64,000 nucleotides of DNA from Acetivibrio cellulolyticus CD2 (lineage in GTDB: Bacteria > Bacillota > Clostridia > Acetivibrionales > Acetivibrionaceae). Made by a program: the position numbers and the translations under genes. Below the pieces are notes generated by a model. The model was not told where the DNA came from. It did no database searches and saw nothing but the letters and a program-made list of their open reading frames with translations. The stretch covers positions 628,495 through 692,494 of the forward strand of contig NZ_JH556653.1 of assembly GCF_000179595.2 (NCBI RefSeq). Direction: 5' to 3'. How positions within the stretch are numbered: position 1 is the stretch's first letter; the number at the start of each line of letters is the position of its first letter. Positions 1 through 8,419 of the stretch are shown here, one piece after another.

Positions 1-260
1 GACGGGCTCTTGGGCCATTGAAACTTCATTCCTTCCAAAAGCTTCTTGCTGGCAAGGATAAACCCATTTTTATCATATCTCAAGACTTTAATAGCTGTTT
101 TTCTTTTATTGCAGAAGATGAAAGCGCAGCTGTCTGAAAATGGATCGAGTTTAAACTGTAGATTCACAATCGCCACCAATCCATCAATCTGCTTCCGAAA
201 ATCTGTGGAATTACAGGCTATGTAGATATGTTCAGCTCCCTGGGTAAATCCGCCTAACAT
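1..260 (-). CDS. tnpB: IS66 family accessory protein TnpB, C-terminus cut by window edge
   Basis: A leftward reading frame starts with ATG at 260 and stays open to the edge (about 86 residues). It begins MLGGFTQGAEHIYIACNSTD and contains FRKQIDGLVAIV, CAFIFCNKRKTAIKVLRYDK and KLLEGMKFQWP, all typical of the IS66 Orf2/TnpB family. The start overlaps the stop of the upstream tnpA-like gene by 7 nt (ATGTTAG), suggesting coupled translation. TnpB is needed for IS66 transposition but its biochemical role is unclear. Confidence 0.8.
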   Translation of the reverse strand, partial: MLGGFTQGAEHIYIACNSTDFRKQIDGLVAIVNLQFKLDPFSDSCAFIFCNKRKTAIKVLRYDKNGFILASKKLLEGMKFQWPKSP

Positions 261-574
261 ATTGAACGCAGTGTTTTTAACACTGTTGCTAGCAACTGAA
301 GATCAGTCTTTTCGTGTATATCCAATACAAAATTGTCATACCGTATTGTGATGGAAGCAGAACCCGGATGCCTTATCACTTCTTCTGGAATTTTCATTTC
401 TGCCCAGCATATATCTGTTGCTGAGTTCTTTTGCTTATTGAGTCTTGTAAGCCAATATTTGTAGGTTGACAATTTTATATTATTTTTTTCACACCATTGC
501 CTAGCAGATAAGCCACTGGCTTTACAATCTAAAATTGTCTGCTTCCATATTGTCTCGGATTTTCTTTGTGCCAT
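254..574 (-). CDS. tnpA: IS66 family accessory protein TnpA (HTH, IS3/Orf1-like)
   Basis: A 106-residue protein with an N-terminal helix-turn-helix region. The pattern W..TI..CKASGLSARQWCEKN is the conserved opening of IS66 Orf1 proteins, which probably bind the element's ends. It overlaps the following tnpB-like gene by 7 nt. Length is normal for the family. Upstream of the ATG at 574 is CAGGAGGC, a good ribosome binding site. No sign of degeneration is seen in this gene. Confidence 0.8.
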   Translation of the reverse strand: MAQRKSETIWKQTILDCKASGLSARQWCEKNNIKLSTYKYWLTRLNKQKNSATDICWAEMKIPEEVIRHPGSASITIRYDNFVLDIHEKTDLQLLATVLKTLRSIC

Positions 575-751
575 TTTAAAATGCCTCCTGACTTCATGAG
601 TTTTATATCAGAAAGCATAACAGAAGTAGTTGTTAATTACACTACGGTATGTTTTGAAGCACTTACCAAAACTCTATTAGTATGAAATTTGAGTTATTTA
701 TCTTAGCTATATTTTACAATCCATCTATTTCACAGCAGCTTCAAAGTTGTT

Positions 752-2506
752 TCAATCTTGTAACAATCGCTTTGGAGAGTTGCCCCAGATTAAAACCTCA
801 CTTATACAGGTGTCATTATATTTATTTCCCCTGTATACATCAAGTATCTCAAGCCTTATCTTCCTTGCAAGTCGTATCTCATTATCTTTAACATCTTCTA
901 AATCATTGTGATGAAAAATCAAATCCACCGATTCTAAATAGTTGCTTTTATAATAAGTTTTATCATCAAGATTGACTATTTTTTCAAGCTTTGTACCTTC
1001 TTTAAGTTCTCCTGTATCAGTGTTTTTAATTACAGTTTCCACCTCAACTTTTAGCTTTTTAACCCTATTATTTGCATAATAAACGTACTGATTTTTTCTA
1101 TATCCATTTGCTATTCCTATCATATTCAGTGAAACATTATCAAGTTCAAATTCAATACTCTGGCCCATTCCCCAATCAGGTGCACCTTCTCCCCAGGCAG
1201 TATCTAATTTTCCATCCGTCAGATTAACTACATTATAGCCAACTAAAGAAGTAGAAGCACTCACACTTGTAAATACTTTTTTCTTATAATCAGTGTTACT
1301 TACTAGAGTATTATTTGATAAACTCTCTTCAACTGATAAATCTTCAGGAGTAATATTAAAATCCACCTGATTTGAACCTTCTAAACTCACATAATATATT
1401 TTGTTCTCCATCTTTTCTTCTTCAAAAAGTGCTTCAAATATGAATCCTTTATTCTGGGCCCACCTGATTTTACAGACTCTACCCATATTTGTTATTATCT
1501 TTTTGTTCTCCCTAGTGCCTAAATTTATATTCCATATGGCATTATCATTGAAATACGTCAGATACTTACTATCGGAAGACCATGCATATACGGGTTCTGG
1601 TGACGATATTTTAAGTTCTGATACTGTATAGAGGGGCATAAAATCTTCACCTAATAAATCTACTTTAATAACATAGTTTGTTTGATCAACCTTAAGGCTA
1701 TATGCTATATACTTTTTATCAGGAGAAATTTCAAAGCTGTATCCATTTACAATTTTCCTTTCGGAAAAACATATTTTTTCTAGGGTATCATTCTTAATTT
1801 CCTTCAGAATAATATTGTCACCTTCAGCATACAAAATTGTCGATTTGTCGTAAAACTGAATGTTCTGTGTCTTGCAGAAGTCTCCTCCTGACGTATTCAA
1901 AACAGAGTATTGTTTACTATCAAGAGAATATTTTTCTTGGCCTTCCTTATCGAAAATAAATATTTTATCATTCTTGCCATTCCAACCTGTTGCTAATAAA
2001 GATTCACCATCTGATGACCATCTTATTTCTGTTCCTTGTATTATACTTCCAAAGGTTTTGAATGCCGGCTCTTTTATCTCTCCTTCTTCAAGATTCACAA
2101 GGAAAAGAAGTTGTTTTTGGGTACATACTCCACTAAAAGGCAAAACGGCTACTCTTTCCCCATCAGGAGAGAACTTGGCTATATACTCAACAATGCCATC
2201 TTCTGACCATATCTTGCTGCAAAATCCATCTGTCAAATTCATCACATACAACTCTTTTACAGAATCAGATTTAGCAGTACCTTCACTATAAAAGAGTAAT
2301 TTTTCACCATCCGAAGACACATCACATACAGAACCTTTTTGCACAAAAGTCATACCTTCTATTCCAATATCATTAACCTTTGGTTTTGGTATTATTTTCA
2401 CCTGGTTCTCACTGCTCCATAAACTACACCCAGTAAAGCTAATAACGCCCACAAATAGGGTAAAAAATAAAATAATGTGTAAAATTCTTTTTATTGTCTT
2501 CTTCAC
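752..2506 (-). CDS. Lipoprotein with beta-propeller and C-terminal NADase-type discoidin-like domain
   Basis: About 584 residues from a GTG start at 2506, one base after the stop of the kinase gene. The ribosome binding site GGAGGGG sits at about 2512-2518, so longer in-frame starts are unlikely. The N-terminus is a lipoprotein signal peptide ending SFTGC. Residues about 50-400 have repeated SxDGExLL / SPDGERVAV / SPDKKYIAYS / SSDSKYLTY strands, as in TolB/WD40-like propellers. The C-terminal region, with NLTDGKLDTAW, RVKKLKVEV and KIRLEILDVYRG, resembles the F5/8-type (NADase-type) glycan-binding domain. It closes the operon regulator-kinase-lipoprotein and may be an extracellular sensor or an output of that system. 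This role is inferred. Confidence 0.75.
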   Translation of the reverse strand: MKKTIKRILHIILFFTLFVGVISFTGCSLWSSENQVKIIPKPKVNDIGIEGMTFVQKGSVCDVSSDGEKLLFYSEGTAKSDSVKELYVMNLTDGFCSKIWSEDGIVEYIAKFSPDGERVAVLPFSGVCTQKQLLFLVNLEEGEIKEPAFKTFGSIIQGTEIRWSSDGESLLATGWNGKNDKIFIFDKEGQEKYSLDSKQYSVLNTSGGDFCKTQNIQFYDKSTILYAEGDNIILKEIKNDTLEKICFSERKIVNGYSFEISPDKKYIAYSLKVDQTNYVIKVDLLGEDFMPLYTVSELKISSPEPVYAWSSDSKYLTYFNDNAIWNINLGTRENKKIITNMGRVCKIRWAQNKGFIFEALFEEEKMENKIYYVSLEGSNQVDFNITPEDLSVEESLSNNTLVSNTDYKKKVFTSVSASTSLVGYNVVNLTDGKLDTAWGEGAPDWGMGQSIEFELDNVSLNMIGIANGYRKNQYVYYANNRVKKLKVEVETVIKNTDTGELKEGTKLEKIVNLDDKTYYKSNYLESVDLIFHHNDLEDVKDNEIRLARKIRLEILDVYRGNKYNDTCISEVLIWGNSPKRLLQD

Positions 2507-2507
2507 A

Positions 2508-3905
2508 CTACCCCTCCTTCCATAAAGGCAACTCAATATAAACTTTTGTTCCCTGTCCAAAATGACTTTCTATATTTAATTTGCCATTTAGAACCTGAAC
2601 TATTTCCTTTGATATGGAAAGACCTAGTCCTGTTCCTCCAATACCTGAAACATTTTCTGCCCTATAAAATCTTTCAAATACTCTGCTGATCTCTTCTTGA
2701 GGTATACCAATCCCCTTGTCAAATACAATCATTTTGACAAGACTATCTTCCCTCTCCAATTTAACCTTTACAGAGCTTCCCTTTTGGGAGAATTTTATTG
2801 AGTTATCAAGAATATTTATAAAAACCTGCAACAGCTTTTCTTTGTCACCACATACATATAGTTCATCCTCAACTTCCAACTGAATCTTTACATCATATCT
2901 TTCTTCCCTGAATTTCATTTTGGATATAGCCTCTATTAATGTTTCTGAAATATTCAATCTGGAAAGTTGGAATGTTTCTTTAGATGAATCCATACAGGAT
3001 AAAAGAAGCAATTCGTCCACAAGGTTTGTAAGTCTTGTGGCTTCTATGTTCAAATACTCCACAGCTCTCTTAAGATCAGGATTATCATTGACTTCATCTA
3101 TCATGTACTCTGAATATCCTTTTATAGCAGTAAGAGGTGTTTTTAATTCGTGAGAAACATTTGAAACAAATTTCTTCTGAGAAGCAATATATTCCTGAAG
3201 TTTAAATCCCATTAAGTTAAACCCCTCACAAAGCTTTCCTATTTCATCTGAACTATCAACAGATACAGGCTTAAAATCTCCTTTAGAATATCTGTCCACA
3301 AAAAATGCAAGCTTTTTTATAGGCTTTACAACTCTCCCGGATATATAAATAGACAATATGGTTATCAATAGAATAAAACAAGAAACTCCCAAAATCAAAA
3401 GCTTGATAATTGCAGTAATTATACCATTCAGAAAGTCTAGTGGGTAAACAATCTCTAAAACTCCTATTATCTTATTGTCAAATTCAATAGGAGAAGCAAA
3501 AAACACTGTGTTATCAATAATTATATATGAATAGTCACCTTTCATAGCAGGTTCTAGAACCTGTAAATGCTTATGTTGATTTTTAAATATGCTGTATTCG
3601 GTATCTAAAGTAGAACTTAAAAGTTGAAAGTTCAGGTCATATATTCTCACATTTTCAGCAATTCCATTAAGATGTCCGGATATATTTCTTGCCAACTCAG
3701 GACTTAAAACTTGTTTATAGTCTCCATATAGATAAATTGATTGATTTATATACGTCTGGGCAAGCTGGCATTTTTGAGTCAATTGGTTTTCAACGGCAGA
3801 TATCCCCGTTTGCTCCACACCTTTTAACACTACAAGTCCCACTAAAAATAGTGAAATAACTGTAGCAGTAATATAATATGTAATAAACCTTGTACCAAGT
3901 TTCAT
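2508..3905 (-). CDS. Membrane sensor histidine kinase (HAMP, HisKA, HATPase)
   Basis: A 465-residue kinase of the OmpR/PhoB partner class. TM1 is about 8-30 and TM2 about 165-187, enclosing an extracytoplasmic sensor domain. HAMP follows (VKPIKKL). The phosphoacceptor box is SHELKTPLTAIKG. The ATPase has N-box NILDNSIKFS, DKGIGIP and GGTGLGLSIS. The ATG overlaps the TGA of the upstream response regulator (ATGA), so the pair is translationally coupled. A lipoprotein gene follows by 1 nt, which may provide an external ligand-binding partner. Signal unknown. Confidence 0.92.
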   Translation of the reverse strand: MKLGTRFITYYITATVISLFLVGLVVLKGVEQTGISAVENQLTQKCQLAQTYINQSIYLYGDYKQVLSPELARNISGHLNGIAENVRIYDLNFQLLSSTLDTEYSIFKNQHKHLQVLEPAMKGDYSYIIIDNTVFFASPIEFDNKIIGVLEIVYPLDFLNGIITAIIKLLILGVSCFILLITILSIYISGRVVKPIKKLAFFVDRYSKGDFKPVSVDSSDEIGKLCEGFNLMGFKLQEYIASQKKFVSNVSHELKTPLTAIKGYSEYMIDEVNDNPDLKRAVEYLNIEATRLTNLVDELLLLSCMDSSKETFQLSRLNISETLIEAISKMKFREERYDVKIQLEVEDELYVCGDKEKLLQVFINILDNSIKFSQKGSSVKVKLEREDSLVKMIVFDKGIGIPQEEISRVFERFYRAENVSGIGGTGLGLSISKEIVQVLNGKLNIESHFGQGTKVYIELPLWKEG

Positions 3906-4594
3906 TCATATGTCCCCTTAAAACAATACCCAAAACCATAGGCTGTAACAATATATTTTGGATTTTTACTGTCATCTTCAATTTTTTTCCTGAGTCTGGT
4001 TATAGAAATATCTACCGTCCTGCTATCTCCATAATAGTCATATCCCCATACTCTTGTAAGAAGGTCTTCTCTTGTAAATACTCTTGAAGGATTTTTCATA
4101 AATAACTCCAACAGTTGATATTCTATTGGTGTAAGAGAAATTCTCTTATTATTTTTAAGTAAAACTTTTTCCTTTAAGTTAATGACAATATCTGAATAGC
4201 TTAAAATATCAGGATTAACATCTTTCAATCCAGTACGCCTGAGTAGTGCTTTTACTCTCACTAAAAGTTCTCTATTATCAAAAGGTTTTGTTAAGTAATC
4301 ATCTGCTCCAAGTTCTAATCCTACTATTTTGTCCACAATATCACTTTTGGCTGTAAGCATCATTATAGGAATACTACTATTGCTTCTCACCATTTTACAA
4401 ACCTCATTTCCATTTATATCAGGCAGCATTATATCAAGTATTATTAAGTCTGGCCTGAATGATTCAAAAAACCTGAGGCCGGTGTTTCCATCTCTGGCTT
4501 GTTCTACTTCATACCCTTCCCTTTTCAGGACCATTGATACCAGATTCAATATTGAAAGTTCATCATCAATAATCAAAATCTTTTTAGTCCCCAA
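3902..4594 (-). CDS. OmpR-family response regulator
   Basis: A 230-residue protein with an N-terminal receiver (KKILIIDDE, acceptor Asp in LIILDIMLPD, Lys in DYLTKPF). Its C-terminal winged helix has RVFTREDLLTRVWG and DSRTVDISITRLRKKIE. It is first in a three-gene leftward operon with its kinase and a lipoprotein. It is transcribed divergently from the MoxR operon, with about 270 nt between the start codons. It probably regulates its own operon and other envelope genes; targets cannot be read from the sequence. Confidence 0.93.
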   Translation of the reverse strand: MGTKKILIIDDELSILNLVSMVLKREGYEVEQARDGNTGLRFFESFRPDLIILDIMLPDINGNEVCKMVRSNSSIPIMMLTAKSDIVDKIVGLELGADDYLTKPFDNRELLVRVKALLRRTGLKDVNPDILSYSDIVINLKEKVLLKNNKRISLTPIEYQLLELFMKNPSRVFTREDLLTRVWGYDYYGDSRTVDISITRLRKKIEDDSKNPKYIVTAYGFGYCFKGTYE

Positions 4595-4865
4595 CTCTAC
4601 ACCTCACTATAATATCTGTAAATATATACTCCACTTCTGTATGAGAAGCAAGTTTTGCATTTATAATTATACTCGAAATTTCTTCCACATTCCACAAAAA
4701 CGCATCAAATAATCAATACGCTGAGGAGTACAAAGGACTTATTGGAAATTCCAAAACAAATTGTCAAACATTAATACATTTTTGATTTATTTACTGTTTT
4801 GTAACCATTTCAAAACAGCTTTAGTGATATAATTTAATAAAAGAAAATATAGGGGAGTGGTATTC

Positions 4866-5816
4866 ATGGAGTTAACTGAGATCAGGCGATTAATGCAAAA
4901 GGTTAAAGAGAATATCAGTCAGGTAATAGTGGGCAAAGATGATATCATCGATTTATTGCAGGTTTCACTAATTTCTTCCGGGCATGTTCTGCTAGAAGAT
5001 GTTCCGGGTACAGGTAAAACACTACTCGCTAAAGCAATGGCCAAATCACTGGACACTTCATTCAAAAGAATTCAATTCACACCAGACCTACTTCCAACAG
5101 ACTTAAGCGGTATAAATTTTTACAACCAGAAAGAAAGCATTTTCCAATTCCGACCCGGCCCGATTTTTACGAACATTCTACTTGCAGATGAGATTAACCG
5201 TGCTACCCCAAGAACTCAATCGAGTCTTCTTGAGTGTATGGAAGAAAGACAAGTCTCTATAGATGGCGAGACCAGAATGCTAAAGCAACCGTTTATGGTT
5301 GTAGCTACTCAAAACCCGATCGACACACAGGGAACGTTTCCGCTTCCGGAAGCACAACTTGACCGTTTTCTTATAAAAATTAAAATGGGATATCCTTTAA
5401 CTGATGAGGGCGTTGAGATATTAAAAAGATTCAAGGAAGAAAATCCTTTAGACAGAATTCGACCTATAGCTTCAACAAAGGATATCATTGATGCTCAAAA
5501 CAGCTATTCAAAAGTGCATGTCAGCGATGACGTTTTAAAATACATCGTGAATATTGTTGAAAAGACCAGAAACCATAAAGAAGTTATCATAGGTGTAAGT
5601 CCTCGTGGAAGCCAGGCTTTACTAAAAGCAGTGCAGGTACATGCCATATTAAAAGACCGAAGCTATGTAACTCCAGATGATATAAAGGCGCTTGCAAAAC
5701 CTGTATTATGCCATCGTCTGGTGTTAAAAGGTACAATGCTCTCAAAAGAAAATGCAGAAAAAATCATCGACCAGATTTTATGCGAAGTAGCTGTTCCAAC
5801 TGAAGAAAATTTATAA
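4866..5816 (+). CDS. MoxR-family AAA ATPase
   Basis: About 316 residues. The ATG at 4866 is preferred because AGGGGAG lies 8 nt before it; an in-frame GTG at 4857 overlaps that site. Walker A is VPGTGKTLLAKA, Walker B is ILLADEINRATPRTQSSLLE, and sensor 1 is VVATQNPIDTQGTFPLPEAQ, all diagnostic of MoxR/AAA_3. These ATPases act with DUF58 and membrane proteins as chaperones in maturing complexes or extracellular enzymes. The next gene is a DUF58 protein 15 nt downstream, the standard arrangement. Confidence 0.93.
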   Translation: MELTEIRRLMQKVKENISQVIVGKDDIIDLLQVSLISSGHVLLEDVPGTGKTLLAKAMAKSLDTSFKRIQFTPDLLPTDLSGINFYNQKESIFQFRPGPIFTNILLADEINRATPRTQSSLLECMEERQVSIDGETRMLKQPFMVVATQNPIDTQGTFPLPEAQLDRFLIKIKMGYPLTDEGVEILKRFKEENPLDRIRPIASTKDIIDAQNSYSKVHVSDDVLKYIVNIVEKTRNHKEVIIGVSPRGSQALLKAVQVHAILKDRSYVTPDDIKALAKPVLCHRLVLKGTMLSKENAEKIIDQILCEVAVPTEENL

Positions 5817-5831
5817 AAAGGGTGAACCTAT

Positions 5832-6950
5832 ATGTTGGGAGTACATTGGTTTATTATAGCAACAGTTATTGTGCTGTATATTCAGCGTTTAGTTTATACC
5901 AGACTTGGCCTCAGAGATATTGAATATGAGAGATATTTTTCCACAAATACGGCCTTTGTTGGAGAAGAAATACACATGGTTGAATGTATCTCAAACAAAA
6001 AACTTCTTCCTCTGCCATGGCTGCGCCTTGAATCAAGAATTGATCCGAGTCTTAAGTTTCAAAGCCAAGGGGACCTTGATATTAAATATGGAGCATACCA
6101 CAAAAGCTTTTTCAGCCTGAGTCCCTACAAAAAAATAACCCGTCGGCACAAAGTAAAATGTTTAAAAAGGGGTTTTTATTCCTTAAATTCTGCCGTAATT
6201 ACTTGCGGAGATGCATTAGGCCTGAATGAAACCTGCAAGAACATAGATCTGTCCTCAAATCTTCTTGTATATCCTGATGCAATAAATGTAGATGAAATTC
6301 CATTTCCTGTACGTAGCTGGATTGGTGAGATAATTGTGAGGCGTTGGATTTTGGAGGACCCTTTTATGATCCTTGGTATAAGGGAGTATAATTACGGAGA
6401 CCCTTTAAATCATATCAACTGGAAGGCCACTGCACGTTCCGGTGATATAAAAGTCCACAATTTAGACCACACTTCTTCCCCAAGCCTTATGATCTATCTA
6501 AACGTAGAAGATAGTTATAATACTAATGGTTACGTTGCAAAACCTGATATTATTGAAAAAGGAATCATATACGCCGCATCTATTGTTAATTATGCCCTGT
6601 CAAACGGAGTTGAAACCGGCTTTGCTTCAAACGGATCCACTATTGACCAACCCAAGCAGATAATACGAATATTGCCCGGAGCAGGTGCCGCCCAGTTAGC
6701 AATATTACTTGAGGCCATGGCAAAGATAGTTATTGCACAAACTACCGCATTCAGCACTTTGATAGAAGAAGATATTGATATGGGTACAAAAAACAGAGAT
6801 TTCCTGTTTATTACCTGTTACGAGGATGAAGATATGGAAAAACAGATTGATAAACTTAGAGGTATGGGAAATTCTGTTGAGATTCTTAAGCTCGATGCTG
6901 AAGATGGCTTAGTTGGGAGTGATGACATTTATGAAAAACATGTTTCATGA
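5832..6950 (+). CDS. DUF58 domain protein
   Basis: A 372-residue protein starting MLGVHWFIIATVIVLYIQR, a single N-terminal membrane segment. A beta-rich region follows (GEEIHMVECISNKKLLPLPW). The DUF58 signature is at about residues 185-215: DPFMILGIREYNYGDPLNHI followed by NWKATARSGDIKVHN. DUF58 proteins work with MoxR ATPases. It overlaps the next gene's N-terminus by roughly 20 nt, so the three genes form one operon. The substrate of the system is not evident. Confidence 0.88.
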   Translation: MLGVHWFIIATVIVLYIQRLVYTRLGLRDIEYERYFSTNTAFVGEEIHMVECISNKKLLPLPWLRLESRIDPSLKFQSQGDLDIKYGAYHKSFFSLSPYKKITRRHKVKCLKRGFYSLNSAVITCGDALGLNETCKNIDLSSNLLVYPDAINVDEIPFPVRSWIGEIIVRRWILEDPFMILGIREYNYGDPLNHINWKATARSGDIKVHNLDHTSSPSLMIYLNVEDSYNTNGYVAKPDIIEKGIIYAASIVNYALSNGVETGFASNGSTIDQPKQIIRILPGAGAAQLAILLEAMAKIVIAQTTAFSTLIEEDIDMGTKNRDFLFITCYEDEDMEKQIDKLRGMGNSVEILKLDAEDGLVGSDDIYEKHVS

Positions 6951-8211
6951 AATACTCACAAAATGGTTTAATTGTATTATACAAATGGTATTTTTCTTTC
7001 CTATTGTTCTAGCAACGGGAATATTATTATTCCCTGCCACTTCCATATGGCTATGGATAGGCAGTCTTGCTATCTTTACTCTTATAGGAATCTTCGAAGG
7101 ATACTTATTGGAAAACGACAAAAAGCTCTTATGCATACTAATTAACTTATCGGCTTCTGCTTTTCTATCATATGCTTTTTTAGGAATAAGTCCTAAGGTA
7201 ATTCTGTCTTCTGCAATTTACATTATCATCTTATACCTTGGAATACAATCTACCAAGGCTCCAGTAGTTGAATCTTTACCCCACACAGCTTCCCAGGGCT
7301 GGCTTGCAATATATTTAATTTCATATTTCATATTTATAATGGTTGGCGTACTTAAGCCATATACACCCATTATTACCTTGATGGCAGTCATCAGTACAGT
7401 AGTTTATCTGTTTCAATCAAATGAACTAAAACTTAAGTCCATGACTAATTCAACTAACAAAAAATTGATACCTGCATCTATTGTTAAGCATAATCGACTT
7501 ACAATTGTTTTCACTTTTTTATCGATTTTTATTATTTCAAATGTTCCTGTAATAAAGAATGTAATCCTGGCAATTTGGTATATGCTGTCAAAGACACTGA
7601 CAATGATAATTGATTGGTTAACCCGCCTGGGTAATATAAGATTTTCAAAAACAGACTATTCTGATGATGCGCTTTCCCATAGCACTGGAAGTTTTAACCC
7701 ATCAATACTCAAAGTAGTTTTAGTAGTTTTTGCAGTCCTTGCCTTTATTGTAATTTGTAAGATTATATATGAAGTAACGAAAGATCTCCGTAATTCCTTA
7801 TTTCAAGGACGCAACATTAAGGAAACTGATTTTGGTTATGAAGATGAAGAGGTAAGTTTAATCAATTTAGACAATCTTAAGAAAGGCTACAACAAAAAAG
7901 TCAGAACCCGACTTTCAAACCTATATCATAACGAGCCAAAATGGAAGGATCTAAAAAGCAACAAGGAGCGAATCCGCTATATATACAAGCATATACTACT
8001 TAATAGCATATCAGCCGGCTATTTATTTAAAGCCCATTTAACACCTTCAGAAACAGTAAAGGATCTGGATGATTGGAAACAGCAAAAACTCTTTGAGAAA
8101 AGCAGACTTGCATTGTTATATAATGTGGTGCGGTATGGAGATGGCGACGTCGAAGATGCGGATGTTGAAAAAGTTAGGGAATCCTTTGCTGATAATAAAA
8201 TGCTGAAGTGA
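6931..8211 (+). CDS. Multi-pass membrane protein with DUF4129-like C-terminus, MoxR/DUF58 partner
   Basis: About 426 residues. Starts at 6922 or 6931 are possible; 6931 is chosen because GGGAG at 6915-6919 then lies 11 nt upstream rather than 2. Residues 1-230 contain about seven hydrophobic segments. After a short extracytoplasmic stretch there is another membrane helix (LKVVLVVFAVLAFIVICKII) and a soluble tail with LTPSETVKDLDDW, like the DUF4129 tails of transglutaminase-like membrane proteins in MoxR operons. The transglutaminase core itself is absent. A strong terminator follows at 8264. Confidence 0.7.
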   Translation: MKNMFHEILTKWFNCIIQMVFFFPIVLATGILLFPATSIWLWIGSLAIFTLIGIFEGYLLENDKKLLCILINLSASAFLSYAFLGISPKVILSSAIYIIILYLGIQSTKAPVVESLPHTASQGWLAIYLISYFIFIMVGVLKPYTPIITLMAVISTVVYLFQSNELKLKSMTNSTNKKLIPASIVKHNRLTIVFTFLSIFIISNVPVIKNVILAIWYMLSKTLTMIIDWLTRLGNIRFSKTDYSDDALSHSTGSFNPSILKVVLVVFAVLAFIVICKIIYEVTKDLRNSLFQGRNIKETDFGYEDEEVSLINLDNLKKGYNKKVRTRLSNLYHNEPKWKDLKSNKERIRYIYKHILLNSISAGYLFKAHLTPSETVKDLDDWKQQKLFEKSRLALLYNVVRYGDGDVEDADVEKVRESFADNKMLK

Positions 8212-8263
8212 AGGAAGGCATTAAAATCCGGGTTAGTAAAAAGTAAATTTAACGATAATTTGT

Positions 8264-8334
8264 AACACACCTGCTAGCACGAAATCAATTGTGATAGCAG
8301 GTGTGTTTTTAGGTGTGTTTTTAGGTGTGTTTTT
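8264..8334 (+). terminator. Terminator with triplicated 12-nt right arm
   Basis: AACACACCTGCTAGCAC (8264-8280) pairs with 8291-8307 over 17 positions with one mismatch, followed by TTTTT. The right arm and its T-run (AGGTGTGTTTTT) are repeated exactly three times at 8299-8310, 8311-8322 and 8323-8334. It ends the MoxR operon. Confidence 0.8.
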
Positions 8335-8419
8335 AGATTTGTTCCAAGGTTCTGGGTATATTAGACAGCATGTTCTTGGCAGGTTTGTCAATTCCGTGCT
8401 GATGGCTGATATATTAAAA

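Larger units (their letters stand above)
1..665 (-). mobile_element. IS66-family insertion sequence, one end
   Basis: The window opens inside an IS66-type element: two overlapping leftward genes of the tnpA and tnpB accessory type, with the rest (normally the large transposase) beyond the left edge. The outer end is placed near 665 because the minus strand there begins GTAAGTGCTTCAAAAC, and IS66 terminal repeats commonly start with GTAA. The other terminus is not in the window, so the inverted repeat and the target duplication cannot be confirmed. Confidence 0.6.

Noticed and set aside
682-891. Short rightward frame beside the IS66 end
   Set aside because: It lies antisense to the end of the lipoprotein gene, has no ribosome site and shows no recognisable protein pattern.
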